A program made the translations under genes and the position numbers. Below, in pieces: positions 46,601 to 58,509 of a stretch of 64,000 bases of DNA; position 1 is the stretch's first letter, and the number at the start of each line of letters is the position of its first letter. The notes under the pieces were generated by a model. It worked only from the letters and a program-made list of their open reading frames with translations, had not been told where the DNA came from and made no database searches. The DNA comes from Jaltomata sinuosa. Taxonomy: Eukaryota; Streptophyta; Magnoliopsida; Solanales; Solanaceae. Location: contig QJPP01000310.1 of NCBI GenBank assembly GCA_003996215.1, positions 310,001 to 374,000 of the forward strand, in the 5' to 3' direction.

Positions 46601-47104
46601 ATTAGTAAAAAGTATTTTGGCTAAACCTCTATTATTTTTTAGCCAAAAATAATGAAATTGCAATTGTGTATTTTTTTTCTTCATTAAATTTGGGTTAGCT
46701 GATTAAAATAGGCGTAAGCATCAAGTTTTTAGAAGCGCTATTAGGTGCTGAAAAATGATTATACAATAAGCATTACGAGCTTGGAGAAACACTTTTTCAT
46801 TAAAATGACTGAAATATTCTTAAATCTATTTACAAAAAAATATAAATTTAGAAGTATTTTTCACATAAAAGGGGACAAATGATGGAAATAGAAGAGAGAT
46901 AATTAAAAAGCATTGTTTTAGGAACAATATTTCGAGAAGTACAAAAGATTTGTTTTAGGAACTTAATCAAATATGTTGCCTACTAATTTAACATTTACAA
47001 GAAAACAAGTTTGATGATGTTGAAAAAAAATCAAATCTGTTACCTACTAATTTAATATTTTCTCCATAGTGAAAGGTAACATTAAAAAAAATAAAGTACA
47101 ATCC
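46601..47104. other. AT-rich spacer
   Basis: About 500 bases between the LINE and the SINE-like fragment. GAAAAAAATCAAATCTGTTAC and CCTACTAATTTAA phrases recur at about 46980 and 47040. No gene. Confidence 0.5.
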
Positions 47105-47352
47105 AGTGCACGAAGCATTCCGCTTTCACGTAGGATTTGGGGAAGGGTTGCACCCCAATGGGGTATAATGTAGATAGCCACTCATACGGTAGTTGTTCCA
47201 TAACACCACTAGTCATTATAGCACTAGCCTTTTTTATTCGGTGTTAGGGGACCCCACGAGTTGTCTTTAGCATGTAAGCATCAGTGACTGATTTCACAGT
47301 TCAAACTTATGAGCTATACAGTATATATATAGGTCACACAGAGATGACATAA
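47105..47352 (+). mobile_element. SINE-like fragment (Solanaceae type)
   Basis: TCACGTAGGATTTGGGGAAG, GTTGCACCCCAATGGGGT, ATGTAGATAGCC, then after about 60 extra bases GCATCAGTGACTGATTTCAC, and later TAGGTCACACAGAGA. I know this order from tRNA-derived SINEs common in Solanaceae and other dicots. A weak B-box-like stretch (ACAGTTCAAACTT) is decayed. Identification is from memory. Confidence 0.5.
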
Positions 47353-47499
47353 ACTAGAGCAAATCTGTTTATCTACTAATTTAACAGTTATTGAAAAACA
47401 AGTTTTATCATGTTGAAATTTGAAAAGATAAATCATGATTTTAACAATCATCTATAGTAGCAGTATGCATTTGTTCTTCACAGTATTATCAAAAGCAAA

Positions 47500-47863
47500 A
47501 AGCACAAAAAAACTCTAAGGTCCATAGAGGCTTTAACCGCAAAGCGCAAATAAAGCGTTGGCTGTAATGAAAAAAGGCGCAAAGGGAGAAAACATACAAA
47601 TATATATATGTTTAGTACAAGAGTAATAATTATAAGCATGAATGACAAATATATGAACAGAGAAATAGAAAAAAAAGATTACGATAAAGTGAAATATCAA
47701 TTGTTTAGTGCCCGCCTCTTCGGAAGAGGCTCATTGGCAAGGAAAAGTATATGCCTTAGAGCCTTGATGACGATACTAAAGCTCACATTAAGCTAGGCAA
47801 AGCTCTCAACATGTTTTGAGCCTCGCTTCAGGGCTTATGCGCGTCTTTGACAACACTGGTTCT
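47500..47863. other. Repeat-like 3' flank of the receptor kinase gene
   Basis: GCGC-rich phrases (GCAAAGCGCAAATAAAGCG, GAGCCTCGCTTCAGGGC, TATGCGCGTC) in AT-rich DNA, resembling a dispersed repeat I have seen but cannot name. The small plus-strand frame at 47608 is not a credible gene. The receptor kinase stop is at 47864-47866. Confidence 0.4.
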
Positions 47864-50800
47864 TCATGGTGAATTCTGGGGTCCAAGAAACCTGTCTCTG
47901 ATCGAATGAAGTCTATCAAGAACCTGCCTCATATTCATTCTGTCTTGTGGATGTTCTTCTGAACATGTTACTCCAATTTGAAGAAGAGAAACCAAGCATC
48001 CAATCCAATCAGTCTTGAATTCTCCTTGGTATGCTGCTTCTTCCAAAGCTGATTCGTCAACAATCTCTAGCACGCGATCAGGCAATGAACGTTTGACAAA
48101 GTTGTGAAGGTTGAAACCATCTTGAAATGTTACATCGACGGGGCTTTTTCCAGTGAACAGCTCCAACAAAAGAATACCATAACTATAAACATCTCCCCAG
48201 GTTGATGCAGCACCTCCCATGCCATATTCTGAACAAAAAAACAGAAAAAAGTATCAGTGTTGTCCTGCGTATAGCGTTCTATCTAATGTGATGTTCACAA
48301 AAATACCTGGAGCTGTATATCCAATGGTTCCTTTAACCACTAGGGAGCTGAACTGATTCACATTAGTTTCTCTGTTGAACTTTACAAGTAGCCTTGCCAA
48401 GCCAAAATCACTAACATGAGCTGTTCGATCATTGTCAAGAAGCACATTGCTAGGTTTGAGATCACAATGAATTACCGGCGTTGGGCACTGGTAGTGAAGA
48501 TAATGCAATGCAGAAGCAACATCTACTGCGATGTTTATTCGTTGAAGAATGTTTAAACTTGCATATCCAGAATGTCCTTCTTGAGGATGAAACCACTTAT
48601 CCAAGCTCCCATTTGTCATAAATTGGTAAATAAGAGCCTTGAAATCGTTTCCCTGGAAATCAGAACTTGAGCATACACTTAGAACTTTCACGAGGTTCCT
48701 GTGGCGAATGTTCCTTAACGCTTGGCATTCAGCTAGGAAACTTTTGGAAGCTCCTTTCTGCTGGAGATTAAGAACCTTAACTGCAATAGATACTTCACTT
48801 GGCGGGAGAACTCCTACGTACACTCTGCCAAAGTTACCGGTCCCAACAAGATTCTGTGATGAGAATCCCCTGGTTGCATCATGAAGCTCCTTGTAAGTTA
48901 TTTTGGGGTGGAAGTGGATATCCTCTGTTGATTGTGTTGGGGGAAGTTCAGTTCTTGAGTTCTTGTTCTTCTTTTTCTTCAGGTATATGAAGGTTAATGA
49001 GGACAACACCAGAACTAAGAATGAAAATGAAACGACAACTGCCAGTGCAGCATCTTTCTTTCTTGGTTTCGCTGTGTTCTTTACAAGGCATGGATGTAAA
49101 TGAAGTTGTGGGATACCCCCACAAAGGTTGTTGCCTTTCACTTCCACTGCACTTGCATTCTTGAACACTCCATCTAAGGGAACGTCGCCTTCAAGATTAT
49201 TGAACGACAGGTTCAGATTAAGTAAAGAATGCAACTTTACCAAATCCTGAGGTATTGGACCATTTAACTTGTTACTCGATAGATCTAAGTACTGAATACC
49301 TTTCAACTGTCCCATATTCGGAATGGTTCCTCGGAACAGGTTGGATTTAAGATAGAGCTTATTTAGAGAAAAGCATTGGCCTATCTCTTTAGGTATTTCA
49401 CCAGACAATCTGTTGTATGAAACATCAAGTGCAGCCAGAAGTTGCAAGTTTCCAACATCACTAGGCAATGCACCAGTCAAGGAATTGTGTGACAAGTTAA
49501 ATGTTCTGGAAAGGGTGGAGAGACCGATAAATTGTTTTGGAATGGTCCCGTTTAAGCTATTGTGAGAAAGGTCAACTTCTTGCAGAAACTTGAAATTACC
49601 AAAACCAGAAGGTATGATTCCTTCTAGACTGTTATTATGCAAGTATAGATACAATAATTGAGTAAGGTTGCCTAGAGAAGAGGGGATTTCCCCAGTTAAT
49701 TGATTCGAGGCCAAGTAAAGTTCTTTCAACGTCGGAAGTTTTCCAAGTGAAGCTGGAATATTACCTGTCAAGAAGTTTAGGCCCATCCCCAACGCGTTTA
49801 AACCAACAAGATTTGCAAACTCTGGAGGAATGCCCCCATGTATAGAGTTATTGTAGAAGTTTAGCCAACTCAACTTGGATGATAAGTTACCTATTGAGCC
49901 GGGGAACTCGCCAGTAAACTTGTTGTAGGCAATATCAAGAAATTGTATCCTGCTACAATTTGTCAAAGGAGTAAGAAAATTCAAATCATCACTTCTGAGT
50001 TGATTAGAATTGACATTAAGGAAAAGGAGAGCACTGAGTTTTCCAAAACTCAAGGGTATGGATCCAGTGAACTTGTTTGCTGATAAATCTAGCTGGACAA
50101 GATTTGAAGCATTGGATAACGAAACAGGTATCTCGCCGGTGAAACCATTACCACCCATGTAGAGCCTCTGAATGTTAGGAAATATAAGCCCTATGTCCTC
50201 CTTCAGGTCACCATGAAAATTGTTTTGAGTGATTGAGAGAAGTTGAAGTGATGAAAGATTGAAGAGTGAAGGTGGAAACACACCAGAGAAATGGTTTACC
50301 GCCACTCTGAACACGGTCAAGTTTCTCAAAAGGGCAACTGTAGATGGGATTTCCCCTTCAAGGTAGTTATAATTCACACTAAGTTCTTGGAGGGATGAAA
50401 GATTTCCAAAAGAAGCCGGGAAGTTCCCGGTGAGGTTGTTGTTGTTGAGATATAGTTTCTGAAGCTTTGGTAATGACCCTAGTTCTGGAGGGATTTTTTC
50501 TATAAGATAATTGTGATTCAAATCAAGATTAATAAGGTTTATGCAGCTTGACAGATTGGATGGTATATTCCCCTCAAAAAAGTTAAAGCTCAAGTTCAAT
50601 CTTTGGAGCCTTGTCAAGGAGCCTAATTCTTGAGGTATTACAGAAGTGAATGAATTGTCTGAAAGGTAAAGTGTTTCAAGAAAAGAGAGATTACCAATCC
50701 TCCGCGACACGGTTCCAGCCAACTTCATCCCTGTAAGATCCAGACTAACCACCCTTTGGATACTTGGATCACATGTGACACCTCTCCACTGGCAGAAATG

Positions 50801-51010
50801 TATCGAATCGTTCCAAGACAATACAACTTGTAGAGGATCAGAGGTTAGTTTTGATTGAAAATCAAGAAGTGCAAGTTTGTCTGTCTCATTATTGCCAAGA
50901 ATTGCTACAGAAGCACTTTGTGATATTGACAAGTTGAGGAGTATTATGACAATAAGGATATGGAAGTTCAGCAAACCAGCTAAGCTAAGATTTGTAACAT
51001 TGAAATCCAT
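47864..51010 (-). CDS. LRR receptor-like kinase, subfamily XII type
   Basis: By family, a plasma-membrane receptor whose LRR ectodomain senses a ligand and whose kinase signals inside. Two exons, 51010-48307 and 48228-47864, joined CCAG|GTATTT...TTCAG|AATATG, give 1022 residues and restore the canonical GYTAPEYGMGG. A signal peptide lies at about 11-34. An LRRNT domain has the Cys pair CQWRGVTC (73-80). About 21 LRRs follow (about 86-630). A membrane helix spans about 654-677 (LAVVVSFSFLVLVLSSLTF), then basic residues. Kinase: GTGNFG 723-728, Lys745, HCD 848-850 (non-RD), DFG 868-870. One intron in the kinase is typical of subfamily XII (FLS2, EFR, Xa21), which often act in pathogen perception; that role here is inference. 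No lesions. Reading through the donor would add a spurious tail. The 5' region is tandemly duplicated at 58510-60595. Confidence 0.93.
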
Positions 51011-51189
51011 TTGAAAGAATGAAACTAGCTTAATATCAGAGTGCCTTAAAACTGGTTGTTTGAGAAAAAAAAGTTACTTATAAAGATGAATTCAGTTTAT
51101 CTTGGAGTAAGCAATTAACACATAAGTATTTAAAGAGCAAAATATTAGAGATTTGTTTGACTATATCAGAGTTGGAGGATAGTGTCACA

Positions 51190-51312
51190 ACCTATGTTGC
51201 TCGGACTCTTCAAAAAAGTCAACGGGTGCGTGTGGGATTCTCCATAAGTAGTGTATTTTTGGAGAATTTGACACGGTGCGGCATCGAAAATGAAGAATCC
51301 GCGCAACTTAGG
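51190..51312. mobile_element. Short MITE, GTTGCTCGGACTC ends
   Basis: The left end CCTATGTTGCTCGGACTCTT and the right end GCGCAACTTAGG form terminal inverted repeats. The interior GGGTGCGTGTGGGATTCTCC pairs partly with GGAGAATTTGACACGGTGCG, so the whole is nearly foldback. The flanks GTCACAAC and GTCTCAAG look like a decayed 8-bp duplication. The tandem paralogue near 59315 lacks the element. Confidence 0.75.
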
Positions 51313-51629
51313 TCTCAAGTGTTAATCTAGCAATTCTTAAAGTTTCTCCTCACTAATTTTTTAATAACCGAGAAATCCCCTAGTGTCAGTGGCGCACAGT
51401 GTGAAACTCGGTGGATAATGGCCCGCCCCATCTAACTTCGGTCGTTGCAAACCTTGTATTCTTCAAATATACCATATATAAATCCAAACAAAGTAGACTT
51501 CAACTTTATGTAACAAGTGAGAAAGTTGACTTTGAAAGAAAAAAACTCTAGCTGCAATCAGAAACAGTGCTAACAAGCAAGAAACAGGTCCTTAACCATG
51601 GTTCAATATCAAACTTGTTTGTCGCACTC

Positions 51630-51760
51630 AGAGGCGGGGCTACAATTTTCATTGGACAATTATACCGTGTACATAGATTAAATGTTACTTTTTATACATA
51701 TATATTATATGTTGAACACCCTTAGAGGAATTGAAATAATCGAGTGAATTTATTCCAAAG
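51630..51760. mobile_element. hAT-type MITE remnant
   Basis: CAGAGGCGGGGCTAC followed by TACCGTGTACATAG and TGAACACCCTTAGAGG matches the element at 59086-59252, but the right end is eroded. Confidence 0.55.
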
Positions 51761-51927
51761 GTAGCCATAGAGGTCATAGCCCTTAGGTCAGACAGAACAG
51801 TGTGAATTTGATAATCCTAAGTCCCTGGCCCCAATCTTATATAAGTACTTTGGTCAACCTTAGACTGACGCATAAAGAAAACATACGCTTGGGAAACTTT
51901 GTGTTCGACTCTGTCAAAGAAATGATT

Positions 51928-52326
51928 GTAAGTTGTGGTCCACGTGCTTAACGTCAGTTGATAAATATTAAATAGCTAAATTAAATAGGATATTAATGAA
52001 AAGTTAATTTGTGGCATAACTCCTTTCTCACGTGATGGAGAGTGGGTTAAAAGGAGTTGTAACTCCCCTTTATGGGTCCTCTCTCTGCCTTTAAAAAGAT
52101 AGAATAACGTACACTCCATCATCCTATTATAAAAGGAACTGATAAAGGAAAAGAGAGAGAAAAGAGTTTTCTAAGAAGAAGAACAGAAGATCAAGTGTTT
52201 CCGCTTAGTTTCAGTCAAGAAGAAAGTTATGGCCGACTCAGGTATGTTCCTTGACTGATTTATTGCTATTAGTTGATTGTGAAAATCATTAAATTCTACG
52301 ATCTTGAAATCATGTAAATTCTTACA
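51928..52326 (+). mobile_element. 5' LTR with TATA, ATG and splice donor
   Basis: The promoter has TATTATAAAAG at about 52125. An ATG at 52229 is followed by GCCGACTCAG and a donor GTATGT at 52242, all still inside the LTR. TG...CA ends. Confidence 0.92.
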
Positions 52327-53426
52327 TGTGGTATCAGTAGCCAGGTTTAGGAACTAATGATTTTCCATCACGATTAATGTTTTCTTGGTTGAAAAATGAA
52401 GATGAAATCTTTATGGCTAATTCGGTTAAGTCTTATTAATTGTTAAAGTTGAAGCTTTTAGCAGTGACAAATGTTTAATGAACATGTGATTTTTTTAATT
52501 AGAATTAAATTAGAATTGTACTTCTTTTTTACCGTATGTTCTGCATTCTTGTAATTTTTTGTGAATGCATTATGTGGGTTTATAGTATATTTAAATACAA
52601 AAGAATGTATGGTTATAATTCAATTATTTTGCTGGCAGTAAGCAATTACTTTTAAACTAATAAGTCATGGATAAGTATGCATTATTATTTGTGCTTAGTG
52701 ATTTCCATGGAAAAGGTGTTGTATTGTACTATTATTATTATTATTATTTTAACAGAACAAATTTTATGGGAATCAATCGACTTTTCCGTATTGCAAAAAT
52801 TTTCGAAACTAAAATTGGTTTTTCGTTTTGTTAAGTTTGAAAACTTTCGTTATTCATAGTTTAAGGCAGTTAACAAATTTAACTGTTATTAAGTAAATAA
52901 ACTGTCTAAATCCATAAAATCAAAGTTATGAAATCTAATAGTGTTTAATTAATTTATTTGGAATTATATATGAGTTCGCTAATCACCAAAGTGGTCGAAT
53001 CTATATAGATAACTAATTTCAAATAAATAACGATTAACTTAAATCAGCTACCCATTAGTCTTGATGCTTATAACCGATATAACTACTATGAGTAAATTAA
53101 AGTTTTGGTTATAATACATTTAAGAATCACCTAAAGGTTGATTATTTGTTCTTATAACCATTAAACATTAAGGAGATAATTTAGATATGTCTTCAGTTTT
53201 ATTTATTTATCCAAAGATAATAAATATTATTAATTGATGTATTGAAGATTATCGAATTACGTTAAATTCACTTTTAAGCATCATTATATTTAAAATTGTA
53301 TTTTGATGTTTCGCCCAAAGGAGAAGATCAATATACATTTAAAATTACATCAACCAATTTTGAATCTGATAGTATGTTTAAACTTATAACTCAAAGTATT
53401 AACAAATGAGCATGTTATATTTGCAG
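52242..53426 (+). other. Predicted leader intron spanning the primer site
   Basis: The donor CAG|GTATGT lies in the LTR and the acceptor TTTGCAG|CACTTG lies just before the first recognisable Gag codons. Splicing joins the 13-base LTR exon to Gag in frame. The intron would remove the end of U5 and the primer site, so spliced RNA cannot be a replication template. The intron itself is AT-rich and has no other function that I can see. Confidence 0.6.
52329..52342 (+). other. Primer binding site (tRNA-iMet type)
   Basis: TGGTATCAGTAGCC two bases after the 5' LTR; the usual Copia site is TGGTATCAGAGC, so the first nine bases are kept. Confidence 0.85.
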
Positions 53427-54260
53427 CACTTGCTCTTCATTCGCACTCTGCCTCTGTTACGACCTTTAATGGTCTTAACTTCTCAGATTGGTATGAACAG
53501 ATCAAATTCCATCTCGGGGTTTTAGATCTTGATGTTGCACTTTATACTGAGAAGCCAACTGCTATTACTGAAACTAGCAGTGCTGAAGAAAGGTCCTGTT
53601 ATAAGCACTAGGATCGGTCTAACATATTAGGCTTAATGTTTATGCGAATGAATATTGCGGGCAACATTAAGACTACTCTTCCCAAAACTGAAAATGCAAA
53701 AGATTTTCTGAAACTTGTGGAAGAATCCTCTCAAACGGCTGATAAGTCTCTTGCTGGGACACTAATGGGTACTTTGACCACCATGAAGTTTGATGGTTCA
53801 CGTACCATGCATGAGCATGTTATTGAAATGACAAACGTAGCAGCAAGACTTAAGTCTTTTGGAATGGAAGTGGAAGCAAATTTTCTTGTACAATTCATCA
53901 TCAACTCATTACCGTCTGAATATGGTCCTTTCCAAATGAACTATAATACCATGAAAGACAAATGAAACGTGCATGAATCGCATGGAATGTTGATTCAGGA
54001 AGAAACAAGGCTGAAGAATCAAGGAAACCACTCTATTAACTTTGTAAGTCATCAAGGAGCTGGAAAGAAAGGAAAGAAGCATGTTAAGGGAAAACAGAGG
54101 CACCATAATGTTAATGAGTCTTTCTCTCAAGTACGTAAGAAGGAACACAAGAATGATAAGTGTCGTTTCTGTGGAAAATCTGGACACTTTCAGAAAGATT
54201 GCCTGAAATTTAAGGCATGGCTCGAGAAGAAAGGTAAGCCTAGTGCTTTCACATGTCTCG
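53427..54260 (+). pseudogene. Copia gag with zinc knuckle (broken)
   Basis: The capsid-like part opens after the predicted acceptor with FNGLNFSDWYEQIKFHL. It continues past a TAG (53610-53612) into 53636-53965 (IAGNIKTTLP, LVQFIINSLPSEY). It is cut again by TGA (53963-53965), then continues in the same frame to a CCHC knuckle CRFCGKSGHFQKDC near 54160-54200. Both stops fall where tryptophan is expected from the family. No functional Gag can be made. Confidence 0.82.
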
Positions 54261-57200
54261 AATCAAATTTAACTGAAGTTCCTTATAATACTTGGTGGAT
54301 TGACTCTGGTTGTACTGTTCATTTTCTAATACGATGCAGGGATTCCTTACAACACAAATCATAACCAAGAATGAAACATATGTGTATATGAGAAATAAAG
54401 TGAAGGCTCCAGTTGAAGCTATCGGGACTTATCGTTTGATCCTTGATACTGGGCGTCACTTAGATTTACTTGAAACTTATTATGTACCTTCTCTTTCTAT
54501 AAATTTAGTTTCTTTGTCTAAGTTGGATAAGACTGGATACTCTTTTAATTTTGGTAATGAATGTTTTAGTTTATTTAAGCATAATTATCTCATTGGTACT
54601 GGTACTCTTTGTGATAACTTATACAAACTGAATTTTGATAATCTGTTTGCCGAAACACTCTTAACTCTACATCATAATATTGGAACCAAACGAAATTTGG
54701 TGAATGAACAATCAGCTTACTTGTGGTACAAACGTTTAGGTCACATATCTAAAGTAAAGATTAGTTAAGAATTAAATTCTTCCAAATTTGGATTTTACAA
54801 ACCTTAACATTTGTGTGGATTGTATTAAAGGAAAACAAACAAGACACACAAAGAAAGGAGCCACAAGAAGCACACAGCTTCTTGAAATTATACACACTGA
54901 TATATGTGGTCCTTTTGATATCACATCTTTTAGTAAAGAAAAATATTTTATCACTTTTATTGATGATTTTTTACGCTATGGGTATGTCTAGTTGTTGCAT
55001 GAAAAATCTCAAGCAATAAATGCCTTAGAGGTCTTTATTACTGAGGTTGAAAGATAACTAGACAGAACAATGAAAATAATCAGGTCAGATAGAGGTGGTG
55101 AATATTGTGGAAGATATGATAAAATTGAACAACACTCAGGTTCATTTGTTAAATTCCTCGAAAAGCATGGCATATGTGCTCAATACACAATGCCTAGAAC
55201 ACCACAACAAAATGGTGTAGCAGAAAGGCGTAAACGTACATTAATGGATATGATTAAGAGTATGTTAAGTAATTCATCTTTACCTCTTTCATTGTGGACG
55301 TATGCTTTAAGGACTGCCGTTTACTTACTTAATAGGGTTCCTAGTAAAGCAGTTACAAAGACTCCTTTTGAACTGTGTACTGATAGGAAATCTAGTTTAA
55401 GGCACCTACATGTTTGGGGTTGCCCGGCAGACGTTAGAGTTTATAACCCACAAGAAAATAAACTGGATTCAAGAACAATCAATGGTTTCTTCATTGGTTT
55501 TTCAAAAAAATCAAAAGGGTATAGATTTTACTGTCCTAATCACTGTACGAGAAAGTTGAAACTGGAAATGCTAGGTTCATTGAGAATGGTGAAGTTAGTG
55601 GGAGTGAAGAATCACGTTACGTGGAAATTAAAGAAGTTAGGGTGAGAGTTCCTATACCTTCTACTTCTTTTAAAGTTGTTGTTCCTGAAATTGTTGTACA
55701 ACCTAACAATTAACAAGAACAACAAGTCGATGATCCTGTTAATCTCAATGAAGCGATAATTGATGAACCTGCAATAAATGTACCACAAGAAGTAGCATTA
55801 AGAAAATCTCAAAGACAAAAAAGATCTGCTATTTCTGATGACTATTTGGTATATTTACACGAGTCAGAAATTGACTTGGGAATTGATAATGATCCAGTTT
55901 CATTTTCACAAGCCATTGAAAGTAATAATTCTGATAAATGGATGGATGCTATGAAAGATGAGTTAAAATCTATGAAACAGAATGGAGTTTGGGACCTTGT
56001 TGAATTGCCAGAAGGTTGCAAAAGAGTTGGGTGTAAATGGATCTTTAAGACCAAACGTGACTCAACTGAAAACATCGAACGTCACAAGGCCAGACTTGTT
56101 GCCAAAGGTTTCACTCAGAAAGATGGCATCGACTATAAAGAGATATTTTCACCCGTCTCTAGAAAAAATTCACTCAGAATTATAATGGCTTTAGTAGCTC
56201 ATTATGACTTAGAGCTACATCAGATGGATGTGAAAACAATCTTTCTGAATGGAAATTTAGAGGAGAAAGTTTATATGAATCAATCTGAGGGGTTTTCAAT
56301 TAAAGAAAAGGAACACATGGTGTGTAAACTTAAGAAGTCAATATACGGACTTAAACAAGCTTCTCGATAATGGTATCTTAAGTTTAACGAAATTATTGTC
56401 ACCTATGGATTTAAGGAAAACATTGTTGATCGATGTATATATCTGAAGGTCAGTGGCAGTAACTTTATTATGTTAGTTCTGTATGTTGATGACATTTTGC
56501 TTGCTACTAATGATCTTGGTTTGTTACATGATACCAAGAAATATCTCTTTAACAACTTTGAAATGAAAGATATGGAAGAGGCATCTTATGTGATAGGGAT
56601 AGAAATATTCCGAAACAGATCACAAGGATTATTGGGATTTTCTCAGAAATCCTATATTAATAAAGTGTTAGAGAGATTTAGAATGAAAAAATGCTCATCA
56701 AGTCCCGTTTCAATTCAGAAAGGAGATAAATTTAGTCTCAATCAATGTCCAAAGAATGAATTGGAACGTAAGCAAATGAATGATATTCCTTATGCATCAA
56801 TAGTTGGGAGCCTAATGTATGCCCAGACATGTACAAGACCCGACATCAGTTTTACTGTTGGAATACTGGGCCGATATCAAAGTAATCTTGGAATGGATCA
56901 CTGAAAGGCTGCGAAGAAAGTGTTGCGATACTTGCAAGGAACTAAAGATTATATGCTCACTTATAGAAGATCTGATCATCTTGATGTGATTGGATATTCA
57001 GATTCAGATTATACTGGTTATGTGGATACTAAAAAAATCACATTTGGATATTTGTTCATGTTAGTTGGAGGAGCAATATCATGGAAGAGTGTGAAGCAGT
57101 CTATTATAGTTGTATCCACTATGGAAGCTGAGTTTGTGGCATGCTTTGAGGCCACAGTTCAGGCTAATTGGCTGCGGAACTTTATTTCAGGACTTGGATT

Positions 57201-57465
57201 AGTCGACAATATTGCCAGGCCGCTGAAAATTTATTGTGATAATACTGCAGCAGTCTTCTTCTCTAAAAACGATAAGTATTTAAAGGGTGCCAAGCATATG
57301 GAATTGAAATACTTTTCGGTTAAAGAAGAAGTCCAGAAACATAAAGTGACAATTGAACATATTAGCACCAAGCTTATGATTGTTGATCCTTTGACGAAAG
57401 GATTACCACCCAAAACATTTGTTGAACATGTTGAAAGAATGGGTAATATTGATGGCAATGAATGA
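54261..57465 (+). pseudogene. Copia pol: protease, integrase, RT, RNase H (broken)
   Basis: Protease: WWIDSGCTVHF (54294; family DSGA/C-T). A frameshift near 54350 leads into the pre-integrase region. Integrase: LWYKRLGHISK, CVDCIKGKQ, HTDICGPFD, SDRGGEYCG and TPQQNGVAERRKR (54720-55240). Stops TAG (54989) and TAA (55055, 55711) and a shift near 55545 follow. RT: IFKTKRD, ARLVAKGFTQKDG, LHQMDVKTIFLNG (55980-56260), a TAA at 56368, then the catalytic YVDDILLA (about 56485). RNase H: GYSDSDYTG, STMEAEFVA, YCDNTAAVFF and DPLTKGLPP, with TGA at 56902, ending at 57465. The order integrase before RT is the Copia hallmark. All catalytic motifs are visible yet at least eight lesions block translation. 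Confidence 0.9.
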
Positions 57466-57846
57466 CTTTATGTAAAGACTTTATTATGTTTAAGAAATTG
57501 ACACTTTGAGCTCAAATTATATATATGTTTCTGTTATTACTTGTTACATTATGTTAAGATTGACAATAACAAGTTTTAACTTAGATAAAGATATTCTAAG
57601 TATTATTGTTGGACCCCTTATGTATTTCTAAAGGTTGTGTTGGATAATAGACTAATATTGTAGTACATGGAAGGAACTATGTCAAATAGGGTGATATATG
57701 ACCGCCATGACTCATATTAGTTGATTTACTCAATACAATGAATAATGTTTCCAATGAAATGGAGATTTAGCTTTGAATGCATGTGTACATAATGATAGAA
57801 ATATTTATTAAACCATTAGTGAATGAACGTGTGCCAAGTGGGAGAA

Positions 57847-58267
57847 TGTAAGTTGTGGCCCACGTGCTTAACGTCAGTTGATAAATATTAAATAGCTAAA
57901 TTAAATTAGATATTAATGAGAAGTTAATTTGTGGCATAACTCCTTTCTCACGTGATGGAGAGTGGGTTAAAAGGAGTTGTAACTCCCCAACACAGTTGTA
58001 ACTCCCCTTTATGGATCCTCTCTCTCTGCCTTTAAAAAGATAAAATAGCGTACACTCCATCATCCTATTCTAAAAGGAACTGATAAAGGAAAGGAGAGAG
58101 AAAAGAGTTTTCTAAGAAAAGGAACAAAAGATCAAGTGTTTCCGCTTAGTTTCATTCAAGAAGAAAGTTATGGCCGACTCAGGTATGTTCCTTGACTGAT
58201 TTATTGCTATTAGTTGATTGTGAAAATCATTAAGTTCTACGATCTTGAAATCATGTAAATCCTTACA
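57847..58267 (+). mobile_element. 3' LTR, altered TATA box
   Basis: Partner of 51928-52326. The TATA stretch reads TATTCTAAAAG instead of TATTATAAAAG. An internal 19-bp duplication (AACACAGTTGTAACTCCCC) lies near 57988. It keeps the ATG and splice donor (58170-58184), so a transcript starting here could splice a short leader onto downstream DNA. Confidence 0.92.
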
Positions 58268-58509
58268 ATGATATGTAACAAGCTTGAAACTTTGTTTCAT
58301 CAGTATATATGAATATGTCTAGCGGCCAAGTTTTTGATTCCCCAGTAGACTTACAATACAGGACATTGCGGCTCACATAAACAATGACACCAAAGACATA
58401 CAAACTAAACTGCCTGAAACATGAGGCAGCTACTTTATTAATAGTTGTAAGAAAGTATTCTTTAACTGTTAAAAAAGAATATCCTTTTGAGTTTTGGCTA
58501 TAATGCATG

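Larger units (their letters stand above)
51928..58267 (+). mobile_element. Complete but inactive Ty1/Copia retrotransposon
   Basis: 6,340 bp. LTRs 51928-52326 and 57847-58267, both TGTAAG...CTTACA, flanked by a perfect ATGAT target duplication (51923-51927, 58268-58272). The primer site TGGTATCAGTAGCC (52329) is of initiator-tRNA-Met type and the polypurine tract is AGTGGGAGAA before 57847. Order gag, protease, integrase, RT, RNase H identifies Copia. The LTRs differ at about 15 of 399 aligned positions plus a 19-bp duplication and a 2-bp indel. At 1.3e-8 this suggests about 1.5 million years. It sits in the upstream region of the receptor kinase, some 0.9 kb from its start codon. Confidence 0.93.

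Noticed and set aside
48254..48306. C-terminal tail IFVNITLDRTLYAGQH on the receptor kinase
   Set aside because: It is intron read-through; splicing restores the conserved kinase segment with the second exon.
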